Source of the DNA: GCA-2730975 sp964576585
Lineage (GTDB): Bacteria; Verrucomicrobiota; Verrucomicrobiia; Opitutales; Seribacteraceae
Direction of reading: 5' to 3'
Assembly: GCA_964576585.1 (NCBI GenBank)
Contig: CAZNWO010000206.1
Location: 1 to 5,243, forward strand
DNA length: 5,243 bases
Position 1 is the first letter of the stretch. Each line of letters opens with the position of its first letter. Positions 1 through 5,243 of the stretch are shown piece after piece. Under the pieces are notes generated by a model. That model was given only the letters and a program-made list of their open reading frames with translations, searched no databases and was not told where the DNA came from. Both the position numbers and the translations under genes were made by a program.

Positions 1-37
1 AGGACACCGGGTTCGGGGACCTATAGTCCTTCAAGAC

Positions 38-1168
38 ATGATGCTCAGGTCTTCATTTCTAAAGGCTTTCTGTCTGCTTTGGGCATTCCCCGTCTTCGCT
101 CAGTTTTCCTCCGGTTTGGAAGACGATTACTCTTCCTTGGATTCATCCGACGGATCTACGATTCCTCCCATCTACAGCACTTTGAACGAGAAGAGGTTTT
201 ATCATGCCCGGCAGATTCACGGCATGAAGAAAGACTTGAACGACCACTCGAGGAATCTGTACGACCTTCGGAGGCGTTTTGATCAAGCCTTTTTCGGCAA
301 GAATTCCGCCGTGGACAGGAGCGACCCCTTTCTTGTCGGGCCCGAGCCAAGGTTGCCTGTTGCTCCCGATTCAGGCCGAAGGGTCAGGTACGTGCCACCG
401 TCTCCTCCGCCCGAGCCCCCGGCTTCCGTACCCTATTTCTTCCCCGAGGAGAATAATCAGCCTCCTCCTCAGCCCATCGCCCCGATAAGCGAGGAGAACT
501 TGTTGGCCTTCAACGTGCAGGCTCCGGGGACCTACCTTTCCCATGACAATCAATTGATTGCTCCACCCCCGTCCTTTGGTTTTAGCCCCGGACAAGAAGT
601 GACTTCCTCAACTTCCGGGCGTTTCGAATACTATTTTTTACCGAGAGGCTCCATCGCCTATCCCTATCGAATGAAGAAGAACCAAGGCAATCCACTCCAG
701 CCTCACTACCAGCGGTATGATCCTGGATTCAGCGCCGGTTTGTCGGGGGGCATTCGCACGGACCGTTGGCGCATAGGGATCGCCGGGGTTCATCAGGCAA
801 ACGAGCTGCATGCCGATTCCTGGGCTGCCAGTTTTGGGACTACTTGGCCAAAGTACGATTGGTCGGGAAAGACGACGGTGACTGCTGCCTTGCTAGAGGT
901 TTCCCATTTGGTCCCCTTGTGGTCGTCCCTCAAGCTCAGCTTGGGCGGGGGCTGTGGGCATGCTTGGACGAGGTCCAATTATGAATTTACCCTTGGTGCA
1001 AATTCCGTTTCCAGTTCGAGGTCGTATGGAGATTTCATTTGGTCTGCGGGGACGGGTTTGGAGTGGAGTTTTTCTCAAAGTGCTTCACTGATTTTGTCCT
1101 ATCGCTATTTTGCCGCGGAGGAGGTCCCCACGCACAATGCGGACCTTGGCCTTGAAATCGACTTTTAG
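38..1168 (+). CDS. Secreted proline-rich protein with C-terminal outer-membrane beta-barrel
   Basis: I cannot assign this 376-residue protein to a named family, but its architecture is readable. Residues 1-21 are a Sec signal peptide: a basic start with R4 and K9, a hydrophobic core, and a likely cleavage site after V-F-A21 before Q22. Residues 47-88 are charged and probably helical. Residues 103-150 are rich in proline, with PPP at 123-125 and 142-144 and another PPP at 176-178. From about residue 227 the sequence alternates small/polar and hydrophobic/aromatic residues in short segments, rich in Gly, Trp and Tyr, and ends in Leu-Glu-Ile-Asp-Phe. A C-terminal Phe is the usual recognition signal for the BAM outer-membrane insertion machinery. 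I infer a small barrel of roughly eight strands, OmpA/OmpW-like in size, with a long periplasmic N-terminal part. The start is ATG 38; ATG 41 is equally possible. Neither has a clear ribosome binding site. The DUF374 gene starts 27 nt downstream. Confidence 0.8.
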   Translation: MMLRSSFLKAFCLLWAFPVFAQFSSGLEDDYSSLDSSDGSTIPPIYSTLNEKRFYHARQIHGMKKDLNDHSRNLYDLRRRFDQAFFGKNSAVDRSDPFLVGPEPRLPVAPDSGRRVRYVPPSPPPEPPASVPYFFPEENNQPPPQPIAPISEENLLAFNVQAPGTYLSHDNQLIAPPPSFGFSPGQEVTSSTSGRFEYYFLPRGSIAYPYRMKKNQGNPLQPHYQRYDPGFSAGLSGGIRTDRWRIGIAGVHQANELHADSWAASFGTTWPKYDWSGKTTVTAALLEVSHLVPLWSSLKLSLGGGCGHAWTRSNYEFTLGANSVSSSRSYGDFIWSAGTGLEWSFSQSASLILSYRYFAAEEVPTHNADLGLEIDF

Positions 1169-1195
1169 TCGGGTTCGGGTTTGAGCGAGCATGCC

Positions 1196-1855
1196 ATGAA
1201 CTCGTCCGGGAAACCTCGGTCTCACAGTTGGTGGATTCGTTTTCTGCTATTGCCGCTGGGTTTGGTTTATCGGCTCTGGACCAAGAGCTTGAGGATGGAT
1301 TTCCTCTCTCCGGAGGATGAGGCGATTCTCAAGGATTCCGAAAGTCCTGCAATCATCTTGCTTTGGCACAACCGGCTTTTTGTCGCGGGGGAATGGCATG
1401 GCAGGTTCCGCTCGAGCCGAAAGTGCTATGGATTGATCAGTGGCAGTAGAGATGGGGCGTGGTTGGAGAGCTTTTATGGGTGGTCGGGCATTCTTGCTGT
1501 TCGCGGTTCTCGCAACAAGAGAGGGGCAAGCGCCTTGCGTGAACTTGCCCGTGTAATCAAGAATGGGAGCGACATAGGCATCACCCCGGACGGTTCCCGC
1601 GGGCCATGCTATGAGGTGAAGCCGGGCGCCTTGCTTTTGGCCAAGATTTCCAAGTCTCCGATTCTCCTTCTCTCCTTTCGCTTCCATCGAGCCCTTCGTT
1701 TGTCCAGTTGGGATTCCTTCTTTGTTCCGTTTCCTTTCTCTAGGGTTTCGGCAAGTGGGAAGATGATTGATTCGGAAGCCCTGCTTTCGGGGAACTCTCC
1801 CGAGGAGGCAGCAAGAATCGTTCAGGATGACTTGATGTCCCTGACTCAGGATTAA
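1196..1855 (+). CDS. DUF374 / lysophospholipid acyltransferase-like protein
   Basis: This is a membrane-associated acyltransferase-like protein of the DUF374 family (PF04028, LPLAT superfamily). It probably transfers an acyl chain to a lipid at the inner membrane. Counting from ATG 1196 (219 residues), the hallmarks are a hydrophobic N-terminal segment (about 15-26), WHNR at 57-60 with the likely catalytic His58, SGSRDG at 82-87, VRGSR near 102-106, TPDGSRGP at 130-137, and a C-terminal SSWDSFFVPFPFS block at about 170-182. This order of motifs is characteristic of DUF374. I recall that the late lipid A acyltransferase LpxJ of epsilonproteobacteria has been placed in this family, so a lipid A secondary acyltransferase is a reasonable hypothesis, but the substrate cannot be read from sequence. 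An in-frame TTG at 1181 would add five residues. I prefer ATG 1196 because a weak GAG-containing purine stretch lies just upstream of it, while nothing purine-rich precedes the TTG. It probably shares a transcript with the outer-membrane protein gene upstream and the ABC genes 37 nt downstream. Confidence 0.9.
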   Translation: MNSSGKPRSHSWWIRFLLLPLGLVYRLWTKSLRMDFLSPEDEAILKDSESPAIILLWHNRLFVAGEWHGRFRSSRKCYGLISGSRDGAWLESFYGWSGILAVRGSRNKRGASALRELARVIKNGSDIGITPDGSRGPCYEVKPGALLLAKISKSPILLLSFRFHRALRLSSWDSFFVPFPFSRVSASGKMIDSEALLSGNSPEEAARIVQDDLMSLTQD

Positions 1856-1892
1856 TTCCTCCTCCTTCACCCCGTTCCTCGCAGAAGCCTCG

Positions 1893-2630
1893 ATGGAGAC
1901 TATTATTCAAACCAGAAGTCTGACCAAGCGCTTCCGTGAGGTCGTGGCAGTAGACGAACTGGACCTCTCGGTAAGAACGGGGACCGTTACGGGCTTGCTT
2001 GGCGGGAATGGGGCTGGGAAGTCCACCACCATTTCCATGCTCTTGGGCCTTCTGTCGCCTTGCTCGGGAGAAATTAGAATTTTCGGCGAGGATTTCGTGG
2101 CCAATCGCTTCCCGGCCCTTACTCGCATGAATTTTTGCTCGCCGTACGTGGATCTTCCCCAACGCCTTACGGTACGTGAAAACCTTACCGTCTATTCAAG
2201 GCTCTACGGAATCAAGAATTCGGGGGAAGTCGTCGAGCGTTTGACAAAGGATTTGGAACTGGGAGAGTTTATCGACCGCAGGGTGCGAAGGCTTTCCTCC
2301 GGGCAGAAGACGAGGGTGTCTTTGGCGAAGGCTTTCGTAAATCAGCCCCAGCTCTTGTTGCTGGACGAGCCAACTGCCAGTCTTGACCCCGAGACTGCGG
2401 CATGGATTCGAAAGTTTCTAAGGAATTATTGCGAAAGCCATGGAGCCACCATCCTTCTTGCAAGTCACGACATGCGGGAGGTCGAGCTGATCTGCGACGA
2501 GGTCTTGCTTCTAAGGAAGGGCAAGCTAGTTGAAAGCGGTTCGCCGGCGAAGTTGCTCGAAAAATTTGGAAGAAAGAATCTCGAGGAGGTTTTTCTCGAG
2601 GTTGCAGGTGGAAACCAAGCAAATCGATGA
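1893..2630 (+). CDS. ABC transporter ATP-binding protein (ABC-2 type exporter)
   Basis: This 245-residue nucleotide-binding subunit hydrolyses ATP at the cytoplasmic face to drive the permease encoded immediately downstream. The sequence shows Walker A at 37-45 (GGNGAGKST, with Gly where Pro is more common), the ABC signature LSSGQ at 134-138, Walker B LLLLDE at 154-159 with the catalytic Glu159, the D-loop SLD at 163-165 and the H-loop His192. The region where a Q-loop glutamine is expected (about 82-86) instead reads C-S-P-Y-V, followed by D-L-P and the usual LTVREN helix start. The conserved glutamine is therefore absent. The overall layout resembles NodI/DrrA/CcmA-like ATPases that pair with ABC-2 permeases. 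The last ~25 residues contain KNLEEVFLEV, a common ending in these export ATPases. ATG 1893 is the natural start, since the N-terminal TRSLTKRF strand follows directly; only a weak AGAAG lies upstream. The substrate is unknown. Confidence 0.95.
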   Translation: METIIQTRSLTKRFREVVAVDELDLSVRTGTVTGLLGGNGAGKSTTISMLLGLLSPCSGEIRIFGEDFVANRFPALTRMNFCSPYVDLPQRLTVRENLTVYSRLYGIKNSGEVVERLTKDLELGEFIDRRVRRLSSGQKTRVSLAKAFVNQPQLLLLDEPTASLDPETAAWIRKFLRNYCESHGATILLASHDMREVELICDEVLLLRKGKLVESGSPAKLLEKFGRKNLEEVFLEVAGGNQANR

Positions 2631-3433
2631 GTGAGTCTGGGATCGGCACTTTTGGTCGCGTGACAGCTTTGCTTTTGCGCTATTTGTACTTGCTCAGGAG
2701 TTCTTGGCCGAGGGTCGTCGAGATCGCTTACTGGCCGACGATGCAGTTGATTATCTGGGGCTTCGTGACGGAACACTTTGCGCGTTACGACGAAAAGCTC
2801 TCCGCCTCAGGTATTCTTATTTCCGCCGTGCTTGTCTGGGATTCCCTTTTTCGATCTCACGTCAGCTACACCTTGTCCTTTCTAGAGGAAATGTGGTCGA
2901 GAAACCTAGGGAACCTTTTCGTAGCGCCATTGCGACCTTGGGAGCTTGTTCTGGCACTTTCATCGATCAGCATGATTCGAACTCTAATCGGGATAGTGCC
3001 AGCCGCCTTACTGGCGATTCCCTTCTTCGACGTTTCGGTTTTCGAGATTGGATTGCCGCTGCTTGCCTTCTTCATGAATTTGGTTCTTTGCGGATGGTCC
3101 ATTTCCCTGCTTGTTACCGGTATCCTGATTCGGTATGGGCTGGGGGCGGAGAGCTTGACTTGGGTCTTGCCGTTTCTCATCGCGCCCGTCTCCTGTATCT
3201 ATTACCCCTTGGAGACTCTTCCCGGTTGGCTTCAAGTCATTGCCCAATGGGTTTCCACCTCTCACGTATTCGAGGGAATGCGGGCCCTCCTGCTGGATGG
3301 CGACTTGCGGGTCGACTTAATGTGGAATGCCTTTCTCCTGAATTGCGCTTACCTTGCCTTTGGGTTTACGGCCTTTTTGATCGCGTTTCGTTCCGCTCGT
3401 CGACACGGTCTTCTTCTTCAAGTTGGCGAATGA
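2627..3433 (+). CDS. ABC-2 type transporter permease
   Basis: This 268-residue integral inner-membrane protein is the membrane half of the exporter whose ATPase is encoded just upstream. Its ATG overlaps the ATPase stop codon as ATGA, which suggests translational coupling. About six membrane segments can be seen: roughly 33-50, 61-80, 107-133, 140-168, 176-196 and 235-254. Residues 83-105, with LEEMWSRNLGNLFVAPLRP, form the cytoplasmic coupling region typical of ABC-2 permeases. Residues 187-219 carry the diagnostic pattern of a Pro, a YYPLETLPGW stretch and a T-S-H-x-x-E-G-M-R ending. The length fits the NodJ/DrrB-like family (about 250-280). The N-terminal segment with YLLRSSWPR and YWPTMQ resembles, from memory, a widespread uncharacterised permease group. 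The cargo cannot be predicted. Given the neighbouring outer-membrane and lipid acyltransferase genes, a lipid, glycan or other envelope component is one possibility, but that is only contextual. Confidence 0.93.
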   Translation: MSESGIGTFGRVTALLLRYLYLLRSSWPRVVEIAYWPTMQLIIWGFVTEHFARYDEKLSASGILISAVLVWDSLFRSHVSYTLSFLEEMWSRNLGNLFVAPLRPWELVLALSSISMIRTLIGIVPAALLAIPFFDVSVFEIGLPLLAFFMNLVLCGWSISLLVTGILIRYGLGAESLTWVLPFLIAPVSCIYYPLETLPGWLQVIAQWVSTSHVFEGMRALLLDGDLRVDLMWNAFLLNCAYLAFGFTAFLIAFRSARRHGLLLQVGE

Positions 3434-3445
3434 CCTTTTTGCTCG

Positions 3446-3486
3446 TTGCAAAGTCCCTGCAAATCTTTCTTTTTTATCCCTTTTTT
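3446..3486 (+). promoter_or_regulatory. Palindrome plus T-rich tract before dapL (weak terminator or operator)
   Basis: In the 61-nt gap between the permease and dapL, TTGCA (3446-3450) is followed after seven bases by its reverse complement TGCAA (3458-3462). Runs of six T follow at 3470-3475 and 3481-3486. Read as RNA this is a weak 5-bp hairpin with a 7-nt loop followed by a U-rich stretch, so it may be a poor intrinsic terminator for the ABC genes. Read as DNA it is a 17-bp dyad that could bind a dimeric regulator of dapL. TGCAAA also occurs here twice as a direct repeat spaced 11 bp apart. No convincing -35/-10 pair was found. Confidence 0.35.
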
Positions 3487-3494
3487 GAATAGCT

Positions 3495-4718
3495 ATGGCT
3501 AAGATCAACTCAAACTACGACAAGCTTGCCGCAGGTTATCTTTTTCCCGAGATTGCAAAGCGGACCAATGCTTTTCTAAACGCGAATCCCGGTTCGGAGG
3601 TCATGCGGTTGGGCATAGGCGACACCACCGAACCCATTGTGTCCGCTGTGTTGGACGGTCTGCACAAGGGGGTAGACGACCTTTCAAGGCCCGAGAGCTA
3701 CTCTGGTTACGGTCCTTCGGAGGGAATCACTCCACTTCGAGAAGCCATTGCCGGCTTCTACCGTGAGCTTGGAGCTCCTGTAGATGCCGAGGAAATCTTT
3801 GTGAGCGATGGAGCGAAGTCGGATTCCGCGAACGTCCAGAGCATTTTCTCCGACGACAACGTGGTTGCCGTTCAGGATCCCGCCTATCCCGTCTACGTCG
3901 ACAGCAACGTAATTGCGGGTCGTGCCGGAAGTTACGTCGGCGAGGGTTACGATTCTCTCGTCTACATGCCTTGTTCCGAGGAAAACGACTTTTTCCCGGC
4001 TGTGCCTGAACAAAAGGTCGACCTCATCTACCTGTGCAGTCCCAACAATCCAACCGGGGCGGTTGCAACCAAGGATCAATTAAAGACCTTTGTCGATTAT
4101 GCCCGTGAGAACAAGGCGGTGATTTTCTACGACTCCGCCTATGCTTCGTTCATTACGGATCCTGATTTACCTAGGAGCATCTACGAGGTGGATGGCGCTC
4201 ACGACTGTGCCATCGAGATCAATAGTTTTTCCAAGACTGCAGGCTTTACGGGCGTGCGCCTCGCCTGGACGATTGTCCCCAAGGCATGTGTCGCCGAGGA
4301 TGCGGATCCCGGAAAACTGCATGCTCTGTGGACTCGTCGCCAAAATACCTTTTTCAATGGAGCTTCGAACGTCGTTCAGGCCGGTGGATTGGCGGTCCTC
4401 TCGCCCGAGGGCCGCAGGCAAACTGAGGAGCAAGTGGCTTTTTACCTCAAGAATGCGGAGATTATTGCTGAAGGCTTGCGTTCCCTTGGAATTACTACTT
4501 ACGGGGGCGGAAATGCTCCTTACGTCTGGATGAAGACGCCGGGAGGGCTTACCTCATGGGATTTCTTTGATAAGCTTCTTGAGGAGTGTCGAGTAGTGGG
4601 CACACCTGGATCGGGCTTTGGTCCCTCGGGAGAAGGTTTTTTCCGGTTGAGTGCCTTTGGGCATCGCGAGAACGTCGAGAAGGCGGTTGCCGGCATCAAG
4701 GAAAACCTCCGTCTCTAG
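3495..4718 (+). CDS. dapL: LL-diaminopimelate aminotransferase
   Basis: DapL (EC 2.6.1.83) is a cytoplasmic PLP enzyme. It converts tetrahydrodipicolinate and glutamate to LL-diaminopimelate and 2-oxoglutarate in one step, bypassing the DapD/DapC/DapE succinylase route to lysine and peptidoglycan. The 407-residue length matches the family (about 410). The N-terminus (INSNYDKLAAGYLFPEI, then LGIGDTTEPI at 39-48) is characteristic of DapL rather than other class I aminotransferases. Visible active-site elements are GAKSD at 106-110, DPAYPVY at 128-134, CSPNNPTGA at 181-189 with Asn185, YDSAY at 212-216 with Asp213 and Tyr216, SFSKTAGFTG at 244-253 with the Schiff-base Lys247, Arg255, and FFRLSAFG at 382-389 with the substrate-carboxylate-binding Arg384. 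Nothing essential is missing. ATG 3495 gives the expected family N-terminus, although the leader is T-rich and has no Shine-Dalgarno sequence. It is separated from the exporter genes by 61 nt and faces a convergent dehydrogenase gene. Confidence 0.97.
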   Translation: MAKINSNYDKLAAGYLFPEIAKRTNAFLNANPGSEVMRLGIGDTTEPIVSAVLDGLHKGVDDLSRPESYSGYGPSEGITPLREAIAGFYRELGAPVDAEEIFVSDGAKSDSANVQSIFSDDNVVAVQDPAYPVYVDSNVIAGRAGSYVGEGYDSLVYMPCSEENDFFPAVPEQKVDLIYLCSPNNPTGAVATKDQLKTFVDYARENKAVIFYDSAYASFITDPDLPRSIYEVDGAHDCAIEINSFSKTAGFTGVRLAWTIVPKACVAEDADPGKLHALWTRRQNTFFNGASNVVQAGGLAVLSPEGRRQTEEQVAFYLKNAEIIAEGLRSLGITTYGGGNAPYVWMKTPGGLTSWDFFDKLLEECRVVGTPGSGFGPSGEGFFRLSAFGHRENVEKAVAGIKENLRL

Positions 4719-4723
4719 TCGAC

Positions 4724-4741
4724 CGAACCGTTCTTGGTTCG
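4724..4741. terminator. Hairpin between convergent dapL and dehydrogenase genes
   Basis: CGAACC (4724-4729) and GGTTCG (4736-4741) are perfect reverse complements around a 6-nt loop (GTTCTT). A G-T wobble could extend the stem by one pair. It begins six bases after the dapL stop, in the 34-nt gap between two convergent genes, where a shared bidirectional terminator would be expected. No T-run follows on either strand, so it is not a classic intrinsic terminator. It may act with Rho or as a 3'-end stabilising structure. Confidence 0.45.
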
Positions 4742-4780
4742 TGGAGCTTGCCTTACAGGTAGCTTTGGTTCGTGGGCTTG
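4736..4780. repeat. Imperfect short direct repeat spanning the SDR stop
   Basis: GGTTCGTGGAGCTTG (4736-4750) recurs as GGTTCGTGGGCTTG (4767-4780) with one base missing. The first copy forms the right arm of the intergenic hairpin and the second lies in the last codons of the SDR gene. The second GGTTCG could also pair with the left arm CGAACC at 4724-4729, giving an alternative, longer-looped fold. This may be a relic of a small local duplication or may be chance. Confidence 0.4.
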
Positions 4781-5243
4781 ATCACAAGTTCGGGCACATG
4801 AGCCCTCGGTGGTAGTTCAGCCAGCATAAGTACGGCCTTTGCGACGTCTTCAGGCTGCAGGATCCCCTCCCTGTGCTCCGGGGATGGTGGCACGGGTCGC
4901 TTGTCGAGGATAGGAGTGTTGACCTCTCCGGGGAAAACGTTGGTGATCCTGATGCCGGCGTCTCTTTCTTCTTCTGCAACGCAGGAACCCAATGCGGTCA
5001 TGCCGAACTTCGATGCGTTGTAGGCGACTCCACCCAAGGGATTGGACCTCTTCCCCGAGACGGAGTTTATCATGACCACCAGTCCGTCCTCTTGTGCTCG
5101 CATCCTTTCCAGCGCAAAGCGAAGGCAGTCGAAAGCACCCGTTAGGTTGATCTTCAGGACTGTATCCCAAGTTTCGGGGGCGATGTCAGTCATGGCGCGA
5201 TCGGGTACGTTGATTCCCGCCGCATTAATCATGATGTCTAGAG
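4753..5243 (-). CDS. Short-chain dehydrogenase/reductase (SDR), N-terminus beyond window
   Basis: This is a classical SDR oxidoreductase that uses NAD(P)H to reduce or oxidise a carbonyl/alcohol substrate. The specific substrate is not readable. The stop is TAA at 4755-4753. The frame stays open to the right edge, and the codons upstream of the first internal Met (5232) read Leu-Asp-Ile, matching the usual strand before the NNAG motif, so that Met is not the start. About 80 N-terminal residues, including the Gly-rich cofactor loop, lie outside the window. Numbering from the Met at 5232, the visible motifs are NAAG at 3-6 (Ala in place of the second Asn of NNAG), the active-site Asn29 in KINLTG, the catalytic Ser57 in INSVSG, Tyr71 and Lys75 in YNASK, and the PGEVNTPI segment at 101-108 that contacts nicotinamide. 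The C-terminus resembles the YdfG/clavaldehyde-dehydrogenase-like SDR group with its ILQPEDVA segment. The gene converges on dapL with a 34-nt gap. Confidence 0.93.
   Translation of the reverse strand, partial: LDIMINAAGINVPDRAMTDIAPETWDTVLKINLTGAFDCLRFALERMRAQEDGLVVMINSVSGKRSNPLGGVAYNASKFGMTALGSCVAEEERDAGIRITNVFPGEVNTPILDKRPVPPSPEHREGILQPEDVAKAVLMLAELPPRAHVPELVIKPTNQSYL

Noticed and set aside
22..27. TATAGT as a -10 promoter element for the first gene
   Set aside because: The matching -35 region would fall off the left edge, and one hexamer alone is not enough to call a promoter.
1169..1182. TCGGGT tandem repeat between the first two genes
   Set aside because: Only two copies of a 6-mer are present, which is expected by chance in GC-rich DNA.
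1247..1870. A 207-codon antisense open frame opposite the DUF374 gene
   Set aside because: It is low-complexity, Lys/Arg/Pro-rich and lies wholly antisense to a gene with strong family motifs. No start signal or domain is seen.
1740..2162. A 140-codon antisense frame spanning the DUF374/ATPase junction
   Set aside because: There is no recognisable domain, and it overlaps two well-supported + strand genes.
2704..3492. A 262-codon + strand open frame overlapping the permease gene
   Set aside because: Its translation is Arg/Ser/Leu-rich with no recognisable motif or membrane pattern, while the 2627-3433 frame gives a clear ABC-2 permease coupled to its ATPase. It is a shadow frame.
1..5243. 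A mobile element, defence island, CRISPR array or RNA gene
   Set aside because: I found no transposase, integrase, terminal repeats, spaced repeats, tRNA cloverleaf or rRNA-like sequence. Gene content and composition are those of ordinary chromosomal genes.

Overview
The window carries six protein-coding genes and almost no non-coding space. The likely source is a Gram-negative bacterium with an outer membrane, probably of the Verrucomicrobiota (Opitutae/Puniceicoccales-like). That assignment is an inference. It rests on a secreted protein ending in an outer-membrane beta-barrel, a DUF374 acyltransferase of the type linked to lipid A, and lysine/peptidoglycan synthesis through LL-diaminopimelate aminotransferase (DapL). 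DapL is known from Verrucomicrobium, chlamydiae, Leptospira, cyanobacteria and some others. Base composition is moderately GC-rich and even throughout, and Shine-Dalgarno-like sequences are weak or absent before most starts.

Layout: bases 38-1168 (+) encode a proline-rich protein with a signal peptide and a C-terminal beta-barrel. Bases 1196-1855 (+) encode a DUF374 (lysophospholipid acyltransferase-like) protein. Bases 1893-2630 and 2627-3433 (+) encode an ABC exporter pair, an ATPase and an ABC-2 type permease, whose stop and start codons overlap as ATGA. Bases 3495-4718 (+) encode DapL. Bases 4753-5243 (-) encode the C-terminal two thirds of a short-chain dehydrogenase/reductase that runs off the right edge and converges on dapL.

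The first four genes are close together and co-oriented (gaps of 27 nt, 37 nt and a 4-nt overlap), so they may be one transcription unit with an envelope theme: an outer-membrane protein, a membrane or lipid A acyltransferase, and an exporter. A 61-nt T-rich gap before dapL contains a small palindrome followed by T-runs. It could end the upstream unit or regulate dapL. A perfect 6-bp hairpin sits between the convergent dapL and dehydrogenase genes.

I see no phage, transposon, CRISPR, toxin-antitoxin or defence system, and no tRNA or rRNA. This looks like ordinary chromosomal core sequence. The points most worth checking are the ABC ATPase that lacks the expected Q-loop glutamine and belongs to an uncharacterised exporter pair, the unusual proline-rich/barrel protein, and the two small inverted repeats.
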